Below are positions 11,732 to 22,578 of a stretch of 64,000 nucleotides of DNA, one piece after another. Where the stretch lies: positions 372,001 through 436,000 of the forward strand of contig OX485809.1 in the NCBI GenBank assembly GCA_950295325.1, given 5' to 3'. Positions within the stretch are counted from its first letter, which is position 1, and every line of letters begins with the position of its first letter. The position numbers and the translations under genes were made by a program. The notes under the pieces are model-generated. The model was given only the letters and a program-made list of their open reading frames with translations. It made no database searches and had not been told where the DNA came from. This DNA is from Polytrichum commune (taxonomy: Eukaryota; Streptophyta; Polytrichopsida; Polytrichales; Polytrichaceae).

Positions 11732-12416
11732 TCCCTACACTAAATATGCTATTTAGTCTCATATGGTAATTTTTTTGTCAGTATGGTAACTTTTTGGATG
11801 ACACTTCTTATGAATAAGTGGAACAAATATTCTCATGGATGATGGATGAGTGCATCCATTGGCCAAAACGTACCCTACCTTCTCTTGTCAGCAACTTGTC
11901 ATGAAATATTGTCATGGATGATTGAAACATGGATGCAAAGTCATTTGGTAAGTGACAGTAATTGCAACACTGTAAATCTATAATCCCAAAAAAATTTGGA
12001 GGACAAATAATGTTGGGTTAACATTTAGTGTTGATGACACTGCACTGCAGTTTACAATTGGCATTGAGCAAGACAATTAGAATCGGTGACACGAAATGTC
12101 ATATTTAGTGTAGTTTCGGTGGCTTCGATCAGAGTGATTGATATAACAACAACATATATATTATGCTATCCCAGACACATAGTGGGGATTCGTATACATG
12201 AACCTCCGTCCAAGTTACATGAAAACACCGCTGGGGCTGCTCAAAGAGCCCTCAAGGATCACCTACATTGACCCGACTACATCATGGTACAAAAATCCTT
12301 CAAGGATGATGACAACTACCAAATGACAGAAGCTAATTTCGGTGACTGCAAACATATTGATACAACAACAACAACAACATGTGCTCACCAGAGATGGGAT
12401 ATTTAGAGTGCGGTAC
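11732..12416. other. Gene-free stretch with a weak repeat
   Basis: No gene seen. Sequence around 12097-12240 is a degenerate relative of 12325-12450, so the 62-bp tandem repeat to the right appears to sit in a larger, older duplication. Confidence 0.4.
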
Positions 12417-12612
12417 CTCGATCCTCCCAAGTGACATGCATGAATTCGAAGACACCGCTGCTGATGAGTTTCAATGAAATGGCAGTGCCTCGATCCTCCC
12501 AAAAGACATGAAGACACCGCTGCTGATGAGGTTCAATGTAATGGCAGTGCCTCGATCCTCCCAAGTGATATGAAGACACCGCTACTGATGAGATTCAATG
12601 TAATGGCAGTGC
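12417..12612. repeat. 62-bp tandem repeat, three units
   Basis: Units at 12417-12488 (72 bp, with a 10-bp insertion), 12489-12550 and 12551-12612. Each begins CTCGATCCTCCCAA and ends AATGGCAGTGC. Units 2 and 3 differ at a few bases only. The plus-strand open frame over them is a by-product, since 62 is not a multiple of three. Confidence 0.9.
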
Positions 12613-14629
12613 AGCAGTATGATCAATTTATGTTGACTGTATCTATCTACGAAGTAGCAACTGGAATATGTCACCATGAAAACCTGGATAATTTCTGTGT
12701 CCTAATCTGTAAAACTGCAGAATTTTATGTATATCTTCAAATTTGTATCAATTGTTAATATTTCATTTACTATGTCTTTGACAGTGGCAACATATTATGT
12801 TGATTGGCTCCCACCCATTCTACTGTGAATTGCGAGTCCCTGAAACCTTCAGTTGATATATAAGGTAAGCGGGTCTTAAACGGACACTTGTAGTTGTGCA
12901 CCCACTTATGGTAGGATATGAAACACGCAATTGGTGCGAGATGATTAAAGCAAATCTAAATCGTGCATGTAGCCACTTTCCTCGTAATCTTCAGAGCTCG
13001 AATGAATTTTCTATTCATTGTCAAAGTGAAATTTTTTTGAGTTAATAAATGATCATATAGGTCCCCCAATTATGTTGACTATTACGAGAAGAATATTATA
13101 AGGTTGAATATATATGAAGGCTTGACATGTCTAGGTTTCATGTCTGGGTTTCATGTGAGGAAGAGTTGTTCATTACGTCCTTATTTAGTGTTTAGGGTTT
13201 GGAAGAGGTAGATTTATGGGGTTCACTAACTTTGGCTATTGTTGAGGCTTGCATTTATGATTCTTGAAATTATTGACAATTATAGGTTATAAAACTATGC
13301 AAAGTAATGACATAAAAATTGGAGTGAATCTTAATTTTGCATATGTGAACACAAGATTGACTAAATAAAGCTATCAATATGTACTATAGCTATCTACCTT
13401 AGCACATGTTATTTAATTTATAAAATAAATTCAAGTACATGAAAAACAAGGGGGGAACAATACTATAATGTATATATTAAAACCTAAATAGAAAACATGC
13501 CTATTGAATACATAAAGTATAACCTAAGTTTCTTTTAGTAAGTTAGAAGACTCTTTGTTTGTCTTCATGTAGTTATGTTTCATCAGCAGACGGTGCTAGC
13601 TTTAGTAATTTGATGCCCAACAATTGAAACGACATTCCATGGCTTGTGGGTCCACCTATTATTTTTATAATATCTCAAATTGCATCACATTGTTACTAGA
13701 TCTTCCATTTCAATTTATGTACCATCAATGTTTTTGCCCATTTTCATCCATTATGTCTATTTCATTGCTTCCTTTGGTTGCAGCAGTTGACATTGACAAC
13801 AATGAACTGGCCCAATTTGAAGTGCTTTGTCGGTTTGGTTTTTTAGAGTACAAAATAGGAGCTTCTAAATTGTGACTTCCACTCCATGGTGGATCCCATC
13901 ATGCAAAAGTTCTCAAAAAGTTTGTTCCAAACCCATTGGAGGGCTTCATGATCTTAGATACATATTTTGTAACATGTTCTCTAGATTTATCTATAGTGTT
14001 GTCACAAAAAAATTCTCATGCCATACATGCACAACATATTGTGATTTTATATGGAATTCAATTTACTTAGATTTTATGACAACGTAATTGATGAAAGGAG
14101 TGTATTTTTGCATGGAATGTGTGGATAAAAAAATTATACAATTTTTTCAATAAAGAGTTTATAAAATTTTGTGAAGGCTTAACATGTAAAATGAAATACT
14201 AAAACTTTATTTTTCTATTAAGTAAAAAATAAAAAGAGAGGGAGAAGTGGCTATCAAACATAACTCTAGATAAATCTAGAGCCACCTTCTCTAGCCACAA
14301 GGAGTTACTTTAGTTCAAACCATTTTGTTCAATTCACCGTACTTTGTCCACATCAAGTTTCTTCAATAATTGGTCAATGTTAATTTCAATACAAAGCAAC
14401 TTGTGTACTATGTTATTATGGCCTATAACCATGTAGTACTTGTAGATGACACCAAGGTCAAGCTATAGTCTTGACGACCCTGCAATATCATGCCATATCA
14501 ATAACATATAGGTTTGCACAAACAAGTCCATATTTGATTTGGTTGACTCAAACTAGGTATTTGTAGTTCAAGCTTTGGTTATCATTTAAACCAAACAGAG
14601 AAAACAACCAAGATACTAGGCTCACCCTC
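12613..14629. other. Gene-free stretch with one dispersed repeat
   Basis: No gene seen. 12961-13103 belongs to a dispersed repeat also found in UBP1 introns at 27329-27411 and 28188-28331 (shared blocks CCACTTTCCTCrTAAT and AATnATGTTGACTATT). Confidence 0.5.
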
Positions 14630-16950
14630 CCTCTAGCTCCCCTTTTGATTTTTAAACCCATGGAAAGCCCCCCATGAGTCATTTGGAAAGCACTTGAAGA
14701 AAAAATTTAAAATGATTTTTTATTTTTTTATTTTTTTAAAACTTGAAACTTTTAATGAAAATTTAAAGGTTTTGAAATGTTGGGAAGTATAATGTTAGAT
14801 GCGAGTGTAAAGGTAATAACTTTTTGAGGGGGACCCTTTCAAAAGCTTGCAAACCCTCTTTGGACTCCGTTTAGAATTGGTTTCAAAAACAAATGTTATT
14901 ATAGTGATCACATTATAGGGGTCCAAAAATGTCGGAAACCATTTTCTTCAATCTGACATGGATAAAAACTTAAAAGTTATGGACACCCCCCCCCCCTCCC
15001 TTTTCCAAATCCTTGAACATGGAAAAACAATTACATTGTAATCAAAATTTAGGGGTCCACAATTTCTAGAAAGTGTAGTTTTGAATCCGTCACTTAATAT
15101 AGAATCGTTATGGGGTCCCTCTCTTTTTCATTTCCGAACTCGTGGAAAGCCCTCTAGGAGTAATTGAAAAGCACTTGAAAAGAGAATATTGGAAATTGTA
15201 GTTTCAAATGCGAGAGTAAAAGTTTAAAAAGAAATTGGCGCCCCCTTTTTGTTCCACAATCCTTGAATTGCGGGTGAATTGGGAAAAATTACAAGAAAAG
15301 CAACCAACAATTTTGAACCCTTAATTTTATTTTTTTAAAGTTGGAGGAAAACATCCAAGAAATAAACTTTAAAAAATGAATCTCAAATTTTAGATCAAAT
15401 TTTGGGGGTCTAAAAATGTCGGAAAATGTAGTGTCGGATGCGAGAGGAAGAATTATGGGGGTATCCCCTTTGATTTCCAAACCTGTCGAAAGCCCATCAA
15501 TACTCAAATGCAAAGCACTTGACTATTCAAATGATACAATTTTGAACAAATTTTAAGGGATTGTATTTGTTGGAAAGTGTTGTCTTGGATCCAACTAAGA
15601 ATTCGACAATTTTGACTCGTCTTCACCCTGCACCTTTGATTCTAAAATCATGGAATCACCCTTTGGAGATTATTTAGAAAGAACATTAAAACAAATACTA
15701 AAATTCTAGGGGTCCAAAAATATTGGAGAGTGTAGTGTTTGATTTGCAAAACGCTAGAAATCCATGGGTCATTTGGAAAGCACTTGAAAACTAAAATATA
15801 TGGATTAGAAATTATAGTGTTAGATCCATAATTGGAAATTCTAAGGATTTGGGACCTCCCTCCTTTTAGATTTTTTAGAAACCTAGAAAGCCATCCAGGG
15901 ATCATTTGGAAAGGATAAAATGTTAAAATTTGGATAATATTTTGGGGTTACATAAATTTTGATTATTATTGTGTCAAAGATGATACTAAGACTTCTTTGT
16001 ATTCTTGTATCCTTTAACCCTACCCCCTTTCGATTGCCAAACTTGTGGAGAACCTTTCAAGGGTCATTTAGAAAGAACTTGAAGATCAAATTTTAGGGGT
16101 TGTTGAAATTTGTAGTCTTAGATCCAGAATTATAGTTCTCAGTTTTTGGGGTCACCCCCCCCCCCCCCCTTTCATTACCAATACCATGGAAAACTATGTT
16201 TGAGGGGTGGTTTGGAAAGGACTTGAAAGTAGATTGTTAAAACTTGATGTAAATCTAGGGGTCTCAAACTTTCAAAACATGATATGGCAACATTAAAATA
16301 AATAAATAAATGGTCCATCCCTTTGAATTCCAATATTATGAAAAGCCCTTCAGGGGTCACTTGAAAACCACTTGAGAAACAAATGGTAGAAATTGGATCA
16401 AATTTTAGAGGTCCAAAAATGTTTAAGGACCTTAATATTGTTTCATTTTAATTTTAATTTTAATTTTTTTAAGTGCTACTTAAACCCTTCTTAATTGACC
16501 TTAAGAATTTTCTACATAATTTTGGAAATGAAAGGGGTAGGTCTTGGAAAATTGGAGATTGTAGTCTCAATACCAAGATTAATATTACCGACATTTTTGG
16601 ACATGTCAATATTAATTCAAAGTTTGAAATTTGTTTTCAAATTGACCCCAACATGGTTTCCTAGGGTTTGGGAAATTAATGACGAGGGGCTCCGAGAAAT
16701 TGGAAATTATAGTCACGGGTCTAAGAGTACAATTTCCAACATATTAGGACTCCAAAATTTGACCCAAACATTATCATTTTTTAAGGGGCTTCCAAATGAC
16801 CCCAGTAGGGATCTCCATTAGTTTGGAAATTGAGTTGAGGGGGTTGGGGCTCAATAAATTGGAAATTGTAGTCTCAGATCCAAGACTAATGTTTTAGAAA
16901 TTTTGGGACCTCTTGAATTTTCTCTTGAATTTTCTATCTTAATTTCAAGT
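14630..16950. repeat. Degenerate tandem array, unit about 100-160 bp
   Basis: The phrases CATTTGGAAAGCACTTGAA, TTTAGGGGTCCAAAAATGT and GTAGTnTTAGATCCnAnA recur in fixed order, for example near 14683, 15161, 15675, 15771, 15906, 16067, 16210 and 16361. Copies are highly diverged. C-runs occur at 14986-14996 and 16155-16169. No gene inside. Confidence 0.7.
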
Positions 16951-18540
16951 GCATTCCAGGTGGTCGTGCTTTTGAAGGTGTTGGAATTCTAAGGGGGGAA
17001 GGGATCCTAAAAAAAATTATCATGGCTTGAAACTATTTTTGGGCCATGTGTCATGCCTCAACCCCTTGACTTGGCTTTGAGCCGCAAATATCAGATGCCA
17101 TGATAGATAAGTATGATTTGTCTATCTCAAAAAAATGGATGTAAATGAGTTTTTTCCAATTTTGGTCAAGTGCCGTTCCAAAACCTTTTTTTCTTTTGGG
17201 CCAAGAATTTTCCATTTTTTTCAATGGCATGAATTTGCCATGTTGTACCACCATTTGAAAGCTATCAATGGATGTGCATCCTATCATAATAGTGCTTTGG
17301 AACAAGAATCTTGCTATGATAGTGAACACCACTTTGGCTCCTATAACGATTTTAAAAAACATGAATCGATCTCAAGAGAAGAATACACATCATACAAATT
17401 CACATATTTGAAGCCACCAAAACTTTGACCATGCATAAATGCATGAGGGTTTGTCCAATGACAACAATGTCTTTTTTTTCCTGGTGTTTCAAATGCACAT
17501 ATGCAATTTCATGGTTTGGAAAACTTTAAACTAAAATTCAACTTGTCATAAAATAAATAGTCTTCAAAAATAGTAAAGGTTCAAAAAACCAATTGGGGCA
17601 AGCATCTCAATAAACCAATTGATGGCAACATTGGCAATATATATATATGGAAAAATATGGGGATTTCGTGGGCATTGGTATCCACGAATTGTGTTTTCTT
17701 TCTATGGAACATTGCTTGAAGGGTTGCCAACAAATGGGAGAAGTTCAACATGTGTTGAGGGCAAGAGCACACGATTAGAATTGCATGGCTCTAGCACAAG
17801 GAAGGAAGATCAAAAAAATAAAATAAAAATAAATAAAGACTGCCACCCTAACACCACATGGGTTGCCTTTCTTTGTGAAATGAGCCATGGGTCCTCGAGG
17901 GCAATAAAGGGTTTAGGAAGAAGGCCAAAACCACCCGTTCTAGTAGAGCAAAAAAACCCCATCCTCCTCTAACCCCTATAGGACATCAATGAGGACAATT
18001 TGTGTCCTTGCTTTGGTCAATCTATCACAATTAAGGTAGTTGTATACAATCATTTTGTGAGTTTGATTGATACAATACATAGATCCTCAACTTCATTATT
18101 AATACAACTTTAAAATGCTCAAGGTTGTTTAATTTTGAAAAAAAATTGTATGCATTGACAAAATAAGTGGTTTGATACACTCTCATATCACTACTTTGAT
18201 TGGATTAGATCCTTCAATACATAGGTGTTGGTTTCAATCACATCGTGTGGTGCTATCTGGCATTAGGCATTCAATTGAAAATTGTCAGATTACTCATAGT
18301 TGGTACAATATTATGAACTCTATATAGTATATCTCTTGAAATCCTAAACTCATAGTGATTTTGAGTTTTCTCAAATAAAATTTTAAATTTGTTTACATAA
18401 AAGTGAATTGTAGTGGGATGTATCAAAATAAATTCAACTTAATAACATATTCTTGAAGTTGTGGCAATGATATGTTTGATTTCTTGTCAGAAGACAATGT
18501 CCTCTAGGAGTCAAAGGTTTAGAGCTTGCCCACAAGACTT
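16951..18540. other. Gene-free stretch
   Basis: Open frames at 17135-17428 and 17619-17972 show no known domain, no splice partners and no start context. Nothing else recognised. Confidence 0.35.
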
Positions 18541-18845
18541 GGCAAATTTTCTTGCTACCATCAATTTTTAAAATTTTATAAGATATGATGGCATGTTTGT
18601 CTTACCATTTATAAAGATAATTTGTCATTGCCTACCAATTATGGTTAAGAAGGTCTTTCTTTGAAGGCATTGGCGAGACAAATACGAGAGCATTTACTAA
18701 GCCAAGACCTCCAAAGAAAGGCCCTTTATAACATAATAGGTGGACAATGAGAAACTTTCTTTTACAAATGGAGCCCTAGCAACTACGCCATTGTACAGGT
18801 CTAATAAAATCTCAAAAGTTGATGGTAGCAAGAAATTTTGCCCAA
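18541..18845. mobile_element. Foldback element
   Basis: An inverted repeat of about 300 bp. The outer arms are GGCAAATTTTCTTGCTACCATCAA (18541 on) and TTGATGGTAGCAAGAAATTTTGCC (ending 18842). The inner arms also pair in part (GTCTTTCTTTGAAGG against CCTCCAAAGAAAGGC). It has no coding capacity. Likely a foldback MITE; a miRNA-like precursor is the alternative. Confidence 0.65.
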
Positions 18846-18904
18846 TTTGGTGACCGTTAAGGGAGAAGGCAAAAATGACGTTATGGAAGTGCCAAACTAA
18901 AAGA

Positions 18905-19204
18905 AACCATGGTCCTTCAAGTGTTAAAGGCTAAGGTTAGACTTCTCGAAGTGCATTTGGATTTTCTCTCTCTCTAAGTTAGACTCTCTCTCCCATATGT
19001 TTGGCTTTCAAGAGTCGAATGGAGGCAACTTGAAAGCAACAACAAAGAACAAAAGGAGGGGGGTGGGGAAATTTGTCAAGTGAGGTAAATATTAACCTAT
19101 GATATTTGCTTCATAAAAGGTTCAAAGTATCATCCTAAAATAGAAGTATAGGAGGGGGGAAAATCCTATAATTTCCTAAGGCTTAAGGTGCATAAACATA
19201 CTTA
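18905..19204 (+). repeat. UBP1 promoter/leader cassette, copy A
   Basis: Starts with ATGGTCCTTCAAG. It carries the pyrimidine patch at about 18961-18995 (TTTCTCTCTCTCTAAGTTAG) followed by GGAGGCAACTTGAAAGCAACAACAAAG. The same words occur in the real UBP1 leader at 21085-21190. No TATA-like box is obvious in this copy. Confidence 0.7.
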
Positions 19205-19506
19205 GGGTTAGTTCACATGGGTTTTCATAGCCCCAAGTCCCACTCATGTCAGCAAGTCTCAGCATGGAGACAAAGTTCCAGCTTTTGATCCTTAAGAAAC
19301 CATTAAAGTATGGTTTATATCCATTAAAGTTAGATCATGATTTTTTTTTTTTGAAAATAATCTTGGGAATTGTGTTGCGAGTTGGGTATGACTTTTTGCT
19401 CAACCCAACTTTCAACACAAGTCCCAAGCCTCACCTCCCAAAGTGTTGCCATGTAGGCATCCATGTCATACTTGAGACTTAAGACTTGGAACCCCATGTA
19501 AAGTGG
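19205..19506. mobile_element. Tourist-like MITE, family M2, copy 2
   Basis: A 302-bp copy of 10120-10408, aligned throughout (shared CAAGTCCCrCTCATGTyAGCA and CATGTAGGCATCCATGTCAT). The ends GGGTTAGTTCACATGGG and CCCCATGTAAAGTGG are diverged. Target site TTA at 19202-19204 and TAA at 19507-19509. It separates leader cassettes A and B. Confidence 0.8.
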
Positions 19507-20056
19507 TAAGTCCCAACTTCCATGCTCTTAACGGCTAAGATTATAGGGATTAACCTCAAGTGAATTGGGATATAGGACTTTGGACCCCATGAAACTAGCT
19601 TTTAAAAGGAATGAGACTCCTCTTTTATAAGTGTGTTTGGTTCTTCTCTCTCTCCCCTTTCTCTCTTTACATCCAAGCGGTAAAGGGAGGCAACTTGGAC
19701 AATGACAATAAAGAAAGGAAAAGAGGAGGAGAAATTTATTAAATGAATATTAGATATTTGGCTTCGTGGAGGAGAAAAAAAAATCTATGGTCCTTCAAGG
19801 ATGAAGGGTAACTTAGGTGCATATTAAAGTTACAAGAATGAGATGAACAAGAATCCTCTTTTATAAGTGAGTTTGGTTCTTCTCTCTCTAAGTTAAGTGA
19901 GACTCTCTCCTCTCCCTTGTGCTTCCAAAAGGAAAAGGAAGCAACAATAAAAGAAGGAAAAAGGGGGGAGAAATTTTTCAAGTGAAGTTGGCTTCTTTGA
20001 TAGGGAAAAATATCATGGTTCTCCAAGCATAAATTCATAAAATTATTAAGTAGTGT
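19507..20056 (+). repeat. UBP1 promoter/leader cassettes, copies B and C
   Basis: Copy B has TTTTATAAG near 19624, a pyrimidine patch at about 19643-19675 and GGAGGCAACTTGG. Copy C has TTTTATAAG at about 19859, a patch at 19877-19925 and AAGGAAGCAACAATAAAG. The spacing of about 235 bp and the shared order show tandem duplication. An open frame antisense to copy C (19739-20068) is not a gene. Confidence 0.7.
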
Positions 20057-20177
20057 GCATTTGTTCATGTGGGCTCTAAGAATATAACCATGTAATGTCC
20101 CAACCTAGTGCAAGGAGATTCAAATGAAGGTTGGGGCATCCCATGGTTATATTCTCAAGGCTCACATGAACGAATGC
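20057..20177. mobile_element. Short hairpin element (121 bp)
   Basis: Arms of about 50 bases pair almost fully: GCATTTGTTCATGTGGGC ... AATATAACCATG against CATGGTTATATT ... GCTCACATGAACGAATGC. The loop is about 25 bases. It is either a MITE or a hairpin RNA source. It lies between leader cassettes C and D. Confidence 0.7.
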
Positions 20178-20466
20178 AAACTCCTCAATAATGTTATGTC
20201 ACTAAGCAACTAGACCATGGTCTCTTTCCAAAGAAAACGATTGTGGTCAAAAACTCTAGATTTATAGCTACATGTCAAAAATTTCATAGTATAGAGCCTG
20301 AGCACTTCCCATAAATGGGGAACCCCCAAACGAAAGGAGAATCATGCTCACCCAATACCTATTCTCACATAACACAACCAAGAAGCTAAGTAATGTTACA
20401 AGGGTGAAGGGTTAAGGTGCATATTAAACTAACGAGAATGAGATGAATGAGATTCTTCTTTTCTAA
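20178..20466 (+). repeat. Left half of UBP1 leader cassette D
   Basis: 20395-20466 matches the left part of cassettes B and C (AAGGTGCATATTAAA, GAATGAGATGAA, then TTCTTCTTTTCTAA where B and C have CCTCTTTTATAAG). The cassette resumes at 21069 after a transposon. 20178-20394 holds nothing recognised. Confidence 0.6.
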
Positions 20467-21068
20467 GGGGTTGTTTACATCATGGACCATGAAGTTATCC
20501 CTTACTCCTCTTAAATATGTGATTGACCGTTGAACTTGTCTTGGGACGACTTTGGTTTACATCAAGAAAAAAAATGTAAGAGTGATCAAGGAACTTGAGA
20601 TCCCCGAAAGGCCTATTTTCAAGCCTACATTATCCATTGCCATGGTCCAATGGGTTTCGCAATGGGAGAGGCAAAAGAGGTTCTCTCATTGCAATTGTCA
20701 AGGGACCATGGCAGAGAGATGAGGTTCATATTTATTTTTTATTTTTTATTTTTTTTAATTTAAAAAATTGTTGTTGTTGTTGGGCAAAACGTTTTTTTAT
20801 AGTTATGAGGAAAGAGGGGAAGAAGAAGAGGAGAATATCAAACATGAAGAAAATTCTCAAAATTGCCCTTTTTGAGCATATATTAAGAGAATATCACATC
20901 CACTTTTTGGTGCATGGTCACCTCTCTTGGTCCACATGCGGTTTACATCCAGTCAGGGGCCCAAAGACTTTAAGAATGCATGTTTTAGAAATTAGACTAT
21001 CAAAGTGTGACCATGGAAAATGCCTTGTGACATGGGACAACTTCATGGTCCATGATGTAAACAACCCC
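20467..21068. mobile_element. PIF/Harbinger-like TIR element, family M3, copy 1
   Basis: A 602-bp element. Its ends GGGGTTGTTTACATCATGGACCATGAAGTT and the mirror image at 21040-21068 pair over about 30 bases. Left flank TAA (20464-20466), right flank TGA (21069-21071), as expected of a 3-bp TWA target site with one mutation. No transposase; the 158-codon open frame inside has no known domain. Copy 2 is at 38269-38899. Confidence 0.8.
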
Positions 21069-22426
21069 TGAGTGCGTTTGGATCGTCTCTCTCTAAGTTA
21101 GACTCTCTCTCCTCTCTCTAAGTCTCTCTCTCCTCTCTCTCTTGTGCTTCCAAGAGGCAAAGGAGGCAGCTTGAAAGCAACAACAAAGAAAGGGGAAGAG
21201 AAAGAGGAAGAGAAGGCTGACTCGAAGGGGGAGAGAAAGAGAGAGGGAGGGAGGAGAGGAGAGAGAGAGAGAAAGAGAAAAAACAAAGAAACGGCGAAGG
21301 ACAACGACAACAACCAGGGAGGAGGAAGGTTTTCTGGGTTTTGTTGCATCTCCACAACAAGAAGAGAAGGAGGAAGAAGGACGAAGGAGAAGGAAGAAGA
21401 GAAGAGCAGAATAGGAGCCTGGGGAGCACACAGTAACAAACAAACGCTTGTTAACATACATACATACATCCAAGTCTTTCTTGTTTCCTCGCTTGCTTCC
21501 TTGATTCCTTCCTTTCCTCTCCTCTCCTCTCCTCTCCTGTCCTGTCCTTGGGCTCCTTGGTGGCCATCTACTTACCTATCTGCCTGAGCATGTCCAATAG
21601 AGTGTTCTCCTGGGGCACCCATTTTAGGGCCATTCCGCTGTGCTCCATGCTCTGCATGTGGGCCTATGTGGCACGTTAAGGGCTAGGGTTGCACCACTCA
21701 ATTGCAATTACTCACAATTGCCCTGTCACGGGGGAGCGAGGCGATTACATCCATTGGGGACGTCGGAGCGTTCTCGGAGGCGATTTTGTGTAGGTGAGAC
21801 GATTGGAGGTTTTTGTTTCGGGTTGGGTTTGGTTTTGGTTGTGGTTTTGCTTTTGGGCTCTGGCTGTGTGTCGATGTTTGCTGTACTTTGGTGGAGGGAA
21901 TTTTTGTTGTGTGTGACGGGTGATGGGTGGGAGATCATCATCTTCAAGTTGCGTCATCCGCTCTTCTGTCTGTCTGTCTGTCTGTGAGGATATGTCTATG
22001 TTGTTAGGTGTCTTTAAACTCGAATATTGGGAATCGGAGATAGAATTTTGGTTCTTTTGATCGCTTCGGAGTAATTTGTAATGCTTTCCCTTCCAGCAAG
22101 TAGGTGAGATTTTCTTGGGAAGTGATCCAAATTGGATGGATTTGTCTTACGGCAAAGAGCAAGAGAAGTTACATAAGAAGGTTAACCCTTTGCAAAATCG
22201 AGTCGAAGTCTTGGTGCTGTCTGTGAATGGCAATCGCTACCGTTGGGGTGTAGCTTGGTAACGGGAAGATTTGTACGTTTTTGCTGATATCAGGATCGAA
22301 ACTAACTGTCACTGAAGTACTTCCTAAAAGGCTATAAATTATGTGCAACCACTGTTAATTAACTCTCTGATGAGTCAGGTGTTGGTGACTTAGGGCAGCA
22401 GAAGCACAAAGAGTGGGTCTGCCAAA
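21069..22426 (+). promoter_or_regulatory. UBP1 core promoter region and long 5' leader
   Basis: A pyrimidine patch at about 21085-21150 (CTCTCTCTAAGTTAGACTCTCTCTCC) suits a plant transcription start. A purine-rich tract of ~250 bases follows (21180-21420), then CTCTC repeats near 21515-21540 and (CTGT)n near 21966. The leader probably contains at least one intron, but its joints were not resolved. The TATA-like part of the ancestral promoter now lies 600 bases upstream, beyond a transposon. Open frames on both strands of the purine tract are low-complexity artefacts. Confidence 0.55.
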
Positions 22427-22538
22427 ATGTATGCGATGGTGCAGCAGCAGCAGGCGCAGCAGCAAATTCAATTTCAGCAACGCCTGAAACAGCAAAATAT
22501 AATGCAGCAAGCCATGCTTCAACAGCAGCAGCAGCAGC

Positions 22539-22578
<40 letters not shown>

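Noticed and set aside
12417-12612. Regular direct repeats as a CRISPR-like array
   Set aside because: Units are contiguous without unique spacers, and the window is eukaryotic.
17051-17428. Open frames of 97 and 103 codons on opposite strands
   Set aside because: Mutual shadows, no recognised domain or neighbouring exon.
20595-21071. 158-codon open frame as a possible transposase
   Set aside because: It lies in TIR element M3 copy 1 but has no DDE-like or other transposase motif, and the frame is not kept in copy 2.
21093-21587. Four overlapping open frames on both strands of the UBP1 leader
   Set aside because: They come from a purine-rich tract read in several frames; composition is low-complexity (K/E/R on one strand, L/S/F on the other).
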